From positions 1-64,000 of the forward strand of contig CALEYP010000097.1 of the NCBI GenBank assembly GCA_937924895.1: 64,000 nt of DNA, read 5' to 3'. The notes under the pieces are model-generated. The model did not search any database. It saw only the letters and a list, made by a program, of their open reading frames with translations, and was not told the DNA's origin. The position numbers and the translations under genes were made by a program. The stretch comes from an uncultured Alphaproteobacteria bacterium (lineage in GTDB: Bacteria > Pseudomonadota > Alphaproteobacteria > Puniceispirillales > Puniceispirillaceae). This document shows positions 1 to 8,134 of this stretch, piece after piece (position 1 is the first letter of the stretch; the number at the start of each line of letters is the position of its first letter).

Positions 1-218
1 CTGTTAAACAACAATTGGATGAACGCGGCTTTCAGGTCACCGATGTGGTGCGACATGGCCCACCAGCGGAAACCTTAATCAGGCTTGCGCATGATCATCA
101 TGTGGCTGAGATCGTCTTTGGGCGGCGCGGCCAATCAGGCATCAAATCCCTATTATTCGGCAGCGTGGCCAGCAACCTCATTCAAACATCTGATGTGCCC
201 ATCATTGTAGTGCCTTAG
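1..218 (+). CDS. Universal stress protein (UspA family), C-terminal part
   Basis: The reading frame is open from base 3 and runs off the left edge, so only about the last 72 residues of a UspA-fold protein are seen. The end carries the family's nucleotide-binding signature, G-x2-G-x9-G-S, visible as GRRG followed nine residues later by GS, and closes with the usual hydrophobic last strand (VPIIVVP). UspA proteins are cytoplasmic ATP- or AMP-binding stress proteins; the partner or signal cannot be told from this fragment. The symporter gene begins 57 bp downstream on the same strand. The TTG at base 15 is not a credible start because the fold begins well upstream. Confidence 0.85.
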   Translation, partial: VKQQLDERGFQVTDVVRHGPPAETLIRLAHDHHVAEIVFGRRGQSGIKSLLFGSVASNLIQTSDVPIIVVP

Positions 219-274
219 GTGGCCTAGCAACAAGGACACTCATCAAACATTCATAAAAAGAGGGGGGACATATT

Positions 275-1777
275 ATGTACCGCTTATTCTTGGGCCTCGC
301 GGCATTATTAAGCTTTTCAACACAAGCCTATGCCGGTATCGACGAGACCATCAACAATATCACATCACCTGTAGCCATTTGGGTCGGGCAGGTGGTCTTT
401 TTCAAAATTCCTGTCTTTGGCGCCCAGCTGCCAGCCGTAGTGTTGTGGCTGATTGCCGGGGCAGTCTTTTTCACATTCTATATGCGCTTTGTGAACCTAA
501 AGGGCTTTACGCATGCCATTTCGCTTGCCAAAGGTGATTATTCAGACCCGAACAGCGCTGGTGAAGTTTCACACTTCCAAGCCCTCGCCACAGCCGTATC
601 TGGGACTGTTGGCATTGGTAATATTGGCGGGGTTGCCGTGGCCGTCACTGTCGGCGGTGCGGGGGCGACTTTTTGGCTGATCCTGGCTGGCTTTTTGGGC
701 ATGTCGACGAAATTTGTGGAATGTACCTTGGGGGTGAAATATCGCAATGAAAACCCTGATGGATCTGTGTCTGGCGGGCCCATGTATTATCTGCGCCAAG
801 GCTTTAAGGAGCGTGGCATGGAAGGGTTTGGCAAATTTATTGGCGCCTTTTATGCCATTGGTATTTTTATCGGCGCACTTGGCATCGGCAATATGTTCCA
901 ATCAAACCAAGCCTATGTGCAGCTGAACCATGTGTTTGATGGAGGACTTGATGGTTTAGGGTGGCTGGTTGGGCTTATCCTTGCTGTGGTCGTCTATGCG
1001 GTGATTGTCGGCGGTATTAAATCGATTGCCCATGTGACAGAGAAAATTGTACCTTTCATGGCTGTCGTTTATTGTGTCTTTGCGTTGATTGTGATTTTGC
1101 TAAATGTGGCATCCCTTCCGGCTGCGATTGGCAATATTTTCACCGGCGCCATTACCCCTGAAGGGGTTACTGGCGGCGCCCTTGGCGCGATGATTATCGG
1201 CTTTCAACGAGCAGTATTCTCAAACGAAGCGGGGATCGGCTCGGCCTCAATTGCCCATGCAGCAGTCCGCACCAAAGAGCCTGTCACAGAGGGCTATGTC
1301 TCACTGTTGGAACCCTTCATCGATACGATCATCATCTGTACCATCACAGCTCTTGTGATCGGCACAAGCAATGTGGCACAGCCTGGTTTTGCTGGTGAGG
1401 CGACAGGGGTTGCGATGACCTCGCTTGCCTTTGAGCGTCAATTTAGCTGGTTCCCGATCCCATTGGCCTTTGCTGCGGTGCTCTTTGCCTTTTCTACCAT
1501 GATTGCCTGGTCCTATTATGGACTAAAAGGCTGGGTCTATTTGTTTGGCGAGGCGCCGCGCACCCAAACCATCTACAAGGTCATCTTCTGCGTGTTTGTG
1601 GCCTTAGGATGTATGGTTCAGCTTGGCCCTCTTCTTGATATCTCAGACGCTTTTGTCTTTTTGATTTGTGTGCCGAATATCTTGGGACTTTATTTCTTGG
1701 CGCCTATCGTGAAGCGAGAAATGCTTGCCTATCAAGCCAAGCTGGCAAGCGGTGAAATAAAGAAGTTTAAAGGGTAG
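275..1777 (+). CDS. Alanine/glycine:cation symporter (AGCS family)
   Basis: A 500-residue polytopic inner-membrane protein that should import alanine, glycine or a related small amino acid with Na+ or H+. It starts with a cleavable-looking hydrophobic segment (about residues 1-20, ending AYA), followed by about ten membrane spans. Family hallmarks are a glycine-rich stretch near residue 110 (SGTVGIGNIGG), SGGPMYY near residue 167 and FSNEAGIGSA near residue 312. The length fits the family. The ATG is preceded by a strong AGGGGGG ribosome site. It appears monocistronic and ends just before a bidirectional hairpin terminator. The exact substrate is not decidable. Confidence 0.93.
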   Translation: MYRLFLGLAALLSFSTQAYAGIDETINNITSPVAIWVGQVVFFKIPVFGAQLPAVVLWLIAGAVFFTFYMRFVNLKGFTHAISLAKGDYSDPNSAGEVSHFQALATAVSGTVGIGNIGGVAVAVTVGGAGATFWLILAGFLGMSTKFVECTLGVKYRNENPDGSVSGGPMYYLRQGFKERGMEGFGKFIGAFYAIGIFIGALGIGNMFQSNQAYVQLNHVFDGGLDGLGWLVGLILAVVVYAVIVGGIKSIAHVTEKIVPFMAVVYCVFALIVILLNVASLPAAIGNIFTGAITPEGVTGGALGAMIIGFQRAVFSNEAGIGSASIAHAAVRTKEPVTEGYVSLLEPFIDTIIICTITALVIGTSNVAQPGFAGEATGVAMTSLAFERQFSWFPIPLAFAAVLFAFSTMIAWSYYGLKGWVYLFGEAPRTQTIYKVIFCVFVALGCMVQLGPLLDISDAFVFLICVPNILGLYFLAPIVKREMLAYQAKLASGEIKKFKG

Positions 1778-1796
1778 GTAAAAACCTCACCACATA

Positions 1797-1832
1797 AAAA
1801 GAGCGGTCTAGACAAAGGCCGCTCTTTTCCTT
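1797..1832. terminator. Bidirectional rho-independent terminator
   Basis: A 10-bp perfect stem (AAAAGAGCGG against CCGCTCTTTT) with a 12-nt loop lies between two convergent genes. It has a T run on the + side and an A run before it that serves as a T run on the minus strand. Confidence 0.8.
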
Positions 1833-1848
1833 TGAGGCACTTAGCTCT

Positions 1849-2328
1849 CTACTCTGCTTCTTTGGCTTGTTTTTCTGCCCGTTTGACAAACTGACGCGTA
1901 ACTGACAACAGGCTGAGCTTGACCACAACAAGGTGAATCAGAAACAGAAGGATAAGGATTGCTATCCAGACCAGGATACCTAATTTGTCAAAATTGGCCT
2001 GAATATGAGATGCGCTCTCTTTCCCAAGCAAAAACAAAATCACAGAAAAAATGATGGTAACGGGTGATGTTGCGGCTGAAATCTTCCACCCTAACCGCTT
2101 GGAGGGATAGGCATCATAGGTCTTGATATAGCGATAGGCCAAATAGGCCCCTGCCCCATACAACACAATAACAACATAGGCCACAGCGCCTAAGGGAAAG
2201 CCTAAAATGACGCTAGTAATGCTAAGAAATACAAAAGCAATCAGCGCTAAAACATAGCCAATCGCATAATGAAGCAAAATAAAGCGCCAGCTAAAGGTGT
2301 TTGTGGGATGTTCTTTAATCATCGACAT
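1849..2328 (-). CDS. Small four-helix membrane protein of unknown function
   Basis: A 159-residue protein with four predicted membrane helices (roughly residues 13-33, 40-62, 82-105 and 118-140) and a short charged C-terminal tail rich in Lys and Glu. A longer frame exists upstream, but the start at 2328 has an AAGGAGG site eight bases before it, so that start is preferred. The organisation recalls the ABZJ_00895-type family of small membrane proteins, but the resemblance is only general and no function is claimed. It converges on the symporter gene and is divergent from the ATP-grasp gene. Confidence 0.6.
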   Translation of the reverse strand: MSMIKEHPTNTFSWRFILLHYAIGYVLALIAFVFLSITSVILGFPLGAVAYVVIVLYGAGAYLAYRYIKTYDAYPSKRLGWKISAATSPVTIIFSVILFLLGKESASHIQANFDKLGILVWIAILILLFLIHLVVVKLSLLSVTRQFVKRAEKQAKEAE

Positions 2329-2448
2329 AGGTGATACCCTCCTTACGAGTCCTTGATGAAGAGAATGCAGGTCTAAAAAAGTCATTATAAAAGGCAGGAG
2401 GTTAAAAAACCGTTAAGAGAGGATGAATAAGCGCCCTATCACCATTTT

Positions 2449-2458
2449 TTCAATTGAA
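2449..2458. other. Palindrome in divergent intergenic region
   Basis: The 284-bp gap between divergent genes (2329-2612) holds a perfect 10-bp palindrome, TTCAATTGAA. It could be a regulator half-site pair, though chance is possible. Nothing else convincing was seen in this gap. Confidence 0.25.
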
Positions 2459-2612
2459 GCAGCGGTTCATTTTTCTAAAGACCGCGCCTTAAAAGAGGAA
2501 AAGTTTCTCTCCTGCTGGGCGCTGAGATAAAATCTGTTCCAATCATTCTTGCCCATCTTTACCTGCGGCAAGCTTGCTATACCCTAAGGCTCCCATAGCA
2601 AAGGAGCACCAC

Positions 2613-3608
2613 ATGTCGGCACTCGTCACATCTGCCCAACCCGCAATTTATGTCATCCATGAAAACCAAGAATGGTGCGCACCCCTTTTTGCCGCGCTCC
2701 AAGCGCTAGAGGTGCAGTATCATGATTGGGATATGAGTGACGCAAGCCTAGATATGATGGCACCAGCGCCAAACGGCATTTTTTACAATCGGATGAGCGC
2801 CTCCTCCCATAGCCGCGGTCATCGCTTTGCCCCAGAAATGACGACAGGCTTGCTTGCGTGGCTTGAGGGCCAAGACCGCATTGTCTTAAATGGTCGCTCT
2901 GCCCTTCATCTGGAGGTCTCAAAATTGGTGCAATATGCCGCCTTGCAAAAAGCGGGCCTTGCCGTCCCAGAGACACATGCCGTCACAAATGGCGATGCGC
3001 TTCTTCGCGCCTATGAAGCACTGGATATGCCGGCCCTCATCACCAAACATAATCGGGCTGGCAAGGGTCTTGGCGTTAAACTTTTGACCTCGCTTGACGC
3101 GGCAAATGCGCATATCACCAGCGAGGATTTCAAGAGCTCTGTTGATGGCATCACCTTGCTTCAGCGTTATATTAAGCCAGCCGATCAGACCATTACCCGT
3201 CTTGAGTTCATTGATGGTGCGTTCCTCTATGCTGTCAAAGTTGATACCTCAAACGGCTTTGAATTATGCCCAGCAGATGTGTGCGAAATCGGGTCAGCCT
3301 TCTGTCCCACAGACCAAAGCCCCCGCCATGCCTTTGACATCGATACAGGCTTTGCCACAAGCATGCTTGGCCAAGAGGTCATCCCAAAGTGCCAAGCTGT
3401 GATGGCAGGGCAAGGTCTTGATGTGGCCGCTTTTGAATTTGTTGTAGGTGGGGATGGTGTGCCGTATTTTTACGATATTAACACCAATACAAATTATAAT
3501 AGTGAGGCTGAAGAACGAGCCGGCCTATTTGCGATGCCGCATTTGGCAAAAACGCTGGCTGAGAAGTTGAGTGTCTTAACCAGCGATGAGATAGCACTGG
3601 CGAGTTGA
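2613..3608 (+). CDS. ATP-grasp domain ligase (RimK/GshB-like)
   Basis: A 331-residue protein with an ATP-grasp fold, which couples ATP hydrolysis to joining a carboxylate with an amine, typically an amino acid. Supporting features are the lysine and glycine-rich segment KHNRAGKGLG near residue 150 (ATP-binding loop), the central acidic strand, and the metal-binding end with YDINTNTNYN near residue 298. This resembles stand-alone alpha-L-glutamate-ligase-like proteins of Alphaproteobacteria; the substrate is unknown. The chosen ATG has AAGGAG six bases upstream, while the upstream TTG option lacks one. No pathway partner is adjacent. Confidence 0.75.
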   Translation: MSALVTSAQPAIYVIHENQEWCAPLFAALQALEVQYHDWDMSDASLDMMAPAPNGIFYNRMSASSHSRGHRFAPEMTTGLLAWLEGQDRIVLNGRSALHLEVSKLVQYAALQKAGLAVPETHAVTNGDALLRAYEALDMPALITKHNRAGKGLGVKLLTSLDAANAHITSEDFKSSVDGITLLQRYIKPADQTITRLEFIDGAFLYAVKVDTSNGFELCPADVCEIGSAFCPTDQSPRHAFDIDTGFATSMLGQEVIPKCQAVMAGQGLDVAAFEFVVGGDGVPYFYDINTNTNYNSEAEERAGLFAMPHLAKTLAEKLSVLTSDEIALAS

Positions 3609-3630
3609 AACACCCCCTCCCCCGTCACAG

Positions 3631-3656
3631 ATAGGGGCTTTAGGCCCCTATTTTTT
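3631..3656. terminator. Rho-independent terminator
   Basis: An 8-bp stem (ATAGGGGC against GCCCCTAT) with a 5-nt loop is followed by six T on the + strand. It ends the ATP-grasp transcript and overlaps the last codons of the convergent channel gene. Confidence 0.8.
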
Positions 3657-4478
3657 CGCCTGCATCATCTGTTTAAGCTCAGATAACTCACGCTGCAACA
3701 AGCGGAATTCTTTCTGCGTCATTGGCATATCATCATCCTTACCTGTTTCTTGTGCCTCAAGCTTTTGTGCCATCTGCATCGAATCCACGATGATGCCAAT
3801 GAAGAAATTCAAAACGGCAAAACTTGTGATGATAATAAAGGGCAGGAAAAAAGCCCAAGCCCAGGGGAAAAGCTGCATGGTTGGACGCACAACCCCCATT
3901 GACCAGCTTTCTAGGGTCATGATTTGAAAAAGGGTGTAGGCGGACGCGCTAATGGTGCCAAACCATTCTTGCATATCGGCATTCGGATGTGTGCCAAATA
4001 ACTTGGTCGCTAGCACAGCAGACACATAGAAAATGAGCCCCAACACCCCGACGACTGAGACCATTCCTGGAATTGAATGCCCGATGGCAGCAACAACACG
4101 GCGCATTTGCGGAACCACAGATATTAATCGTAATACACGCAAAATACGAAGCGCACGCAACACGGCCAAAGCACCGCTTGTTGGTACCCATGCGATGGTA
4201 ACAATCGCCAAATCAAATAGGTTCCAACCAGACCGGAAAAATGAAAGGCGATAAGCAAAGAATTTTAAGGCTAATTCAATAGTGAAAATGACCAATATGA
4301 CCTTATCCACCCAATATAAAACAGGGCCATAGGTCGCTTGCCAACTGGCATCTGTTTCCATGCCAAGGGTCACTGCATTCACCAAAATCAATGCGGTGAT
4401 AAAAGATGTCGCTGCGCGCCCTTCTACGAGAGATGACACAGCTTTGCGTGCAGGGGACAAATGAGGGGATGAAACCAT
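3648..4478 (-). CDS. Voltage-gated ion channel subunit, bacterial NaV type
   Basis: A 276-residue single-domain, six-helix channel subunit of the NaChBac/BacNaV superfamily, expected to assemble as a tetramer in the inner membrane. The S4 voltage sensor is clear, with arginines every third residue at about 108, 111, 114 and 117. The pore loop contains the selectivity filter TLESWSM (about 188-194), whose LESW core is the Na+-selective bacterial type. After S6 there is a charged linker and a short heptad-like helix (about 255-275), as in the cytoplasmic coiled coil of these channels. Start at 4478 chosen because AAGG lies nine to ten bases upstream; the longer frame adds an unlikely 21 residues. 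Family channels serve motility, pH or Na+ signalling; the role here is unknown. Confidence 0.88.
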   Translation of the reverse strand: MVSSPHLSPARKAVSSLVEGRAATSFITALILVNAVTLGMETDASWQATYGPVLYWVDKVILVIFTIELALKFFAYRLSFFRSGWNLFDLAIVTIAWVPTSGALAVLRALRILRVLRLISVVPQMRRVVAAIGHSIPGMVSVVGVLGLIFYVSAVLATKLFGTHPNADMQEWFGTISASAYTLFQIMTLESWSMGVVRPTMQLFPWAWAFFLPFIIITSFAVLNFFIGIIVDSMQMAQKLEAQETGKDDDMPMTQKEFRLLQRELSELKQMMQAKK

Positions 4479-4558
4479 CTTAACGCGCCTTAAAACCAAA
4501 TAAAACGCGCCCACCATACAAAGAGAGGTGCAGTCAAACAACCCTCAAATATCAAACC

Positions 4559-4954
4559 CTATGAGATCGCGATGGCATCTATCTCGCACAGCAAAGACGC
4601 CATGGCGAGGCGCGTCACACCTAGCATTGTCATGGGTGGCTTCACGTTGAATGCCGCAAGCCTGTCGGCAATCACGTCATATTGTTGCAGTGTCTCATCA
4701 ACATCCACGCTATAGAGACGGAGCATGACAAGATGACTTATATCCATTTTTGCGCCGGCTAAGACCATCTCTAAATTATCCATCATGACGTGCAATTGCG
4801 CGCGCATATCTGATGGATGAAGGGGATTACCCTCTTTATCAGTGGCGGCTTGCCCTGAGATAAAAAGCTGGCGCTGTGCCCCGTCTATGACAAGCCCCTG
4901 ATGATAACCGAAATTCAAGGACCACGGCCATGGGTTAATCGCTGTCTGCGGCAT
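4559..4954 (-). CDS. RidA family protein (enamine/imine deaminase fold)
   Basis: A 131-residue YjgF/YER057c/UK114 protein. RidA enzymes hydrolyse reactive enamine/imine intermediates released by PLP enzymes, as trimers in the cytoplasm. The segment LFISGQAA near residue 30 and the C-terminal TRLA...CEIDAIA (Arg followed by Glu) match the family; the Arg is in the position that binds the substrate carboxylate in active RidA members. This is a divergent paralogue rather than the canonical short RidA, so the reaction is not certain. The gene stands alone between the channel gene and a divergent ArsC-like gene. Confidence 0.85.
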   Translation of the reverse strand: MPQTAINPWPWSLNFGYHQGLVIDGAQRQLFISGQAATDKEGNPLHPSDMRAQLHVMMDNLEMVLAGAKMDISHLVMLRLYSVDVDETLQQYDVIADRLAAFNVKPPMTMLGVTRLAMASLLCEIDAIAIS

Positions 4955-5118
4955 AGATCACCTCATATTTTGAGTTATCTCGCTCTCCCCTCGCCACTGT
5001 GCAGAGGATTCATCTTTCAAGTCAATCGGTTGAATAATACGGCAGCAGGTGATGCCTTGCCGCCCATTTTCTTTGGGCTTATAATGAGGCTTCGTCTTTT
5101 TATTATAAGGTCCGCGCC

Positions 5119-5475
5119 ATGTCAGAGTTTCGCATTTACCATAACCCTAGATGTAGTAAATCGCGCCAAGCCCTAGCTATTCTGGAAGATGCTGGTATCT
5201 ATCCAACCATTATTCGGTATTTGGATACGCCACCAACGGCTGCGGAAATAGCAGAGATAGCCCAGATGCTAGGCGTTGCGCCGCTCTCTATTTGTCGTAA
5301 AAAAGAAGACGCCTTCATCACCTATTTTAAAGAAGCAGATAGCTTAACAAATGACGAAATATGCGCTTTGATGGCCGCTCATCCGAAAGTAATTGAGCGG
5401 CCCATCATCATTCATGATCAAAGGGCTGTGATTGGCCGTCCGCCAGAAGCTGTCACCCAACTCCTACCAAAGTAG
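5119..5475 (+). CDS. ArsC/YfgD-family reductase (glutaredoxin-type arsenate reductase fold)
   Basis: A 118-residue thioredoxin-fold protein of the ArsC family. The N-terminal NPRCSKSR places the catalytic cysteine at residue 12, and the C-terminal ERPIIIHDQRAVIGRPPE contains the conserved RP and IGRP segments that hold the oxyanion. True ArsC reduces arsenate to arsenite using glutathione and glutaredoxin. The CSKSR variant is the one seen in YfgD-like members whose arsenate activity is less certain. ArsH lies 6 kb away and no arsB or arsR is nearby. AAGG eight bases upstream supports the start. It converges on the Rieske oxygenase gene. Confidence 0.85.
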   Translation: MSEFRIYHNPRCSKSRQALAILEDAGIYPTIIRYLDTPPTAAEIAEIAQMLGVAPLSICRKKEDAFITYFKEADSLTNDEICALMAAHPKVIERPIIIHDQRAVIGRPPEAVTQLLPK

Positions 5476-5478
5476 CAG

Positions 5479-6609
5479 TTAGAGACGGCGTGCGAGATAG
5501 CGCGTAAAATCATGCGCCTCAGCTTCGAGCCAAGATAGCGGACCTTGTTTTGCCAAAGGCGCCCTTGCCCCTTGCGAGATTGATTCAACCAGAAATCTAT
5601 CTTCTGCTTGCACCTGATCAAGGAAGGATTTCACCTTTGCAATGAGCGCTTCCGAATCTGTCGATGCGGCAAGCACCTCTGGGGCTAAGGCAGCCCCATA
5701 TTTGATTTCCACCTGCCCTGTGCCACGCGGTTGTAGCGATAAATACCACAAATGATCAGGCGCGAGCACATACATATGAGACGGGAAGATTGTCGGCATC
5801 ACAGACCGATAGCGGGCTTGCCCTGCGAGATGCGTATTATCAGGATGAGCTGTGCCAACAAAGGCGCCGTCTGCTTTGGTGAAATATTGATAGGTAAAAT
5901 GAGGTGAGGTTACATCACGCGCAAATGATGTCTCATCCAGCACAATATCAGCACCCACCGTTTGTTGATGCGCCACAGGCAGATGGTAGCTCTCCATGAA
6001 ATTTTCAGTCAAACTCTTCCAATTACAATCCCACAGATGGGTTTCTTGAAAAATGGTCTGATAGGCCGCCATTTGATAAGGAACAATCAGAGGCGTAAGA
6101 GCAGCAAGCCGCTCAGATACTGGCAGGGCATCTGGCGCTAGCGATACATATATCCAGCCTTCATAAATCTCACATTTCACCTCTGGTAAAAAGATATCTT
6201 TTTTATCAAAACAAGCCGTCTTATCCATATGAGGCGCTGATATGAGGTGACCATCATGATGGTAACACCATGCATGATAGGGGCAGGTAAATGATTTAGC
6301 GTTCCCCGTACCTGTCACCAACCGCATCATACGATGCCGGCATAGGTTAGACAGCGCACGAATCATGCTATCTTCCCCCCGAATTAAGATGAGAGGCTGA
6401 TCACAAATATCAAAGCTCATATAATCATAAGGATTAGGGATCTCATCAGCGCGACCGGCACATATCCAATCCTGATAAAAGAGCTGTTCAATTTCTCGGT
6501 GAAGCAAGGCATCTGAATGATAGGCCTCTGGCGGCAAAGATGTTGCCTCGCTCAGATCTTTGTCTGCGAGCGCATAAATCTTGTCTAACAAAGGGGCCAG
6601 AACTGACAT
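5479..6609 (-). CDS. Rieske non-heme iron oxygenase, alpha subunit
   Basis: A 376-residue ring-hydroxylating or demethylating oxygenase subunit. The Rieske [2Fe-2S] ligands are clear: C90-x-H92 and C109-x2-H112. The catalytic mononuclear iron site follows as ENFMESYHLPVAH, with H209 and H214. Such enzymes take electrons from a separate reductase to hydroxylate aromatics or remove methyl groups from small amines and betaines; no reductase or beta subunit is adjacent, so the substrate is open. The C-terminal half resembles the choline/carnitine/GbcA-like branch in general layout, which is a weak inference. The ATG at 6609 is preferred over a GTG 84 bases upstream because it has an AGG seven bases before it. 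Confidence 0.9.
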   Translation of the reverse strand: MSVLAPLLDKIYALADKDLSEATSLPPEAYHSDALLHREIEQLFYQDWICAGRADEIPNPYDYMSFDICDQPLILIRGEDSMIRALSNLCRHRMMRLVTGTGNAKSFTCPYHAWCYHHDGHLISAPHMDKTACFDKKDIFLPEVKCEIYEGWIYVSLAPDALPVSERLAALTPLIVPYQMAAYQTIFQETHLWDCNWKSLTENFMESYHLPVAHQQTVGADIVLDETSFARDVTSPHFTYQYFTKADGAFVGTAHPDNTHLAGQARYRSVMPTIFPSHMYVLAPDHLWYLSLQPRGTGQVEIKYGAALAPEVLAASTDSEALIAKVKSFLDQVQAEDRFLVESISQGARAPLAKQGPLSWLEAEAHDFTRYLARRL

Positions 6610-6787
6610 AACGTGCCTATCTTCCACATGCGAATTGGCGCGCAGTATAGCCGTAATCTTCGAAAAGTCAGGTCTTTTTGGCCCATTTGGCACAGATTAT
6701 TACCTGTGAGACAATTATCGCAAAACGTCGTAGAGACTCAGGGGGACATTTGTCACCGGATAGTCACAATGGAGGGAGGAACTGACC

Positions 6788-7228
6788 ATGACACCATTTC
6801 TAGCCCAACTAGCAGCCAGAGGGTGCATCACCGCACCGCCAAACACTGCCTTACATGACATCACTACATTAATGACAACACATAAAATTGGTACGGTGGT
6901 GATTTGCAAAGATGCTGAACATGACGGTGAGATGAAGGAAATTGTCGGCATTATTTCTGAGCGGGATATCATTCGCATATTGGCCCATGAAGGCACCATT
7001 CATAACTTGACCGCGGCCGATATCATGTTACGCGAATTTTTCTTTATCGCCCCTGATGTGAATAGCACCAAAATTATGGAGTTAATGAGCGAACATCATA
7101 TTCGCCATTTGCCTATTGTTCATGACAAAAAATTGGTAGGGATTGTTTCCATGACAGATGTCATAAGGCGCCTGTCAGAAAAAACTCAAGAAGAAGCCAC
7201 CTATCTTCGTGAATTCATCAATTCGTAA
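6788..7228 (+). CDS. Tandem CBS-domain protein
   Basis: A 146-residue stand-alone CBS pair. Both repeats show the typical pattern: a helix then VGIISERDIIR near residue 55 and VGIVSMTDVIRRL near residue 118. CBS pairs bind adenosine nucleotides and sense energy or redox state, usually as dimers acting on a partner. No effector domain is present. The start has a GGAGGGAGGA ribosome site. The DsrE-like gene follows 23 bp downstream on the same strand and may be co-transcribed. Confidence 0.92.
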   Translation: MTPFLAQLAARGCITAPPNTALHDITTLMTTHKIGTVVICKDAEHDGEMKEIVGIISERDIIRILAHEGTIHNLTAADIMLREFFFIAPDVNSTKIMELMSEHHIRHLPIVHDKKLVGIVSMTDVIRRLSEKTQEEATYLREFINS

Positions 7229-7251
7229 AAGCCAGGAACGGGGGAAACAAA

Positions 7252-7680
7252 ATGATAAGACACGCCGTTTGGGGGCTCATCCTCAACTGGGCTGTGATTG
7301 GTCATGCTTTTGCAGCCACCGATAAGCTTGTCATCCATATCAATGAAGATGACTCCGCCCTCTTCCATGAAGTGCTGACAAATATTGAAAATATTCAAGC
7401 GCATTATGAGGCAAGTGACGATGATGTTGTCATCGAAGTGGTCGCCTATGGCAAAGGTATTACCATGCTGTTAGCGGAAACAAGCCCTGTGGCTGATCGC
7501 ATTGAATTTCTGCAATTTGCCTATGACGGATTGACCTTCACCGCCTGTGGCAACACGCTTGATGCGCGGGCCAAACATCATGACAATATCACATTGCTGG
7601 ATGATGTTGGCATGGCGCAAACAGGCATTGTGCGGATCATGGAGCTCCAGCAACAAGGGTATAGCTATCTAAAACCCTAG
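7252..7680 (+). CDS. Secreted DsrE-like protein
   Basis: A 142-residue protein with a Sec signal peptide (about residues 1-22, cleavage after AFA) followed by a DsrE/DsrF-like alpha/beta fold. Recognisable elements are the early strand LVIHINEDD, the VVIEVVAYGKGI strand-turn and the FTACGNT segment, which puts a cysteine near residue 98 where family members carry a functional Cys. Cytoplasmic DsrE proteins move sulfur; the role of the exported subgroup is not established. Likely in one transcript with the CBS gene upstream. Its stop codon overlaps the convergent DCC gene. Confidence 0.75.
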   Translation: MIRHAVWGLILNWAVIGHAFAATDKLVIHINEDDSALFHEVLTNIENIQAHYEASDDDVVIEVVAYGKGITMLLAETSPVADRIEFLQFAYDGLTFTACGNTLDARAKHHDNITLLDDVGMAQTGIVRIMELQQQGYSYLKP

Positions 7681-8054
7681 GGTTTTTCCCGATAAATGGC
7701 GCAATGCGGTAATTGTGTGAATCGATAATCTGCAAACCGCCGATAGGCAAAAGAAGCAATCTGATAAATCACAGGCAAGCGGATTAAGACTGACGCAAGG
7801 CGCCATCTCGGCAAATGGCGCCAAATCAGCGCAAACGCATCGACGCCAATATGCAAGCGCCCCTCTGCATCATGGGCATGGAGGCGTCGCAATGCCGCCT
7901 CTTGAGAAACATCAAAGGCCGCAAGAGGTGTTGGATCATGCGCAATATCATGCCAAACAAACAGACCTTGCGGAGCGATGTTCTGATAATGACGGATCTC
8001 GCGGCTACATAAGCCGCATTTGCCATCAAAGTAAATTGTCGCTGTGCCTTGCAT
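7677..8054 (-). CDS. DCC-family thiol-disulfide protein (DUF393)
   Basis: A 125-residue protein beginning with a strand and the family motif YFDGKCGLCSREI, a CxxC-like pair near residues 14 and 17. DCC proteins have a thioredoxin-like character and are predicted thiol-disulfide oxidoreductases; biochemical roles are poorly known. Downstream is the usual Arg-rich helix and hydrophobic segment (RLASVLIRLPVIYQIASFAYR). GGAAGG upstream favours the start at 8054; an upstream ATG would add eight residues. It overlaps the convergent DsrE-like gene by four bases. Confidence 0.82.
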   Translation of the reverse strand: MQGTATIYFDGKCGLCSREIRHYQNIAPQGLFVWHDIAHDPTPLAAFDVSQEAALRRLHAHDAEGRLHIGVDAFALIWRHLPRWRLASVLIRLPVIYQIASFAYRRFADYRFTQLPHCAIYREKP

Positions 8055-8134
8055 GTCACATCCTTCCACCTGTCCCATCTAGCCCAGACAAGCGTGAGAA
8101 CAAGTCCTATGGCATCAGATAGTACGGGATCGCG

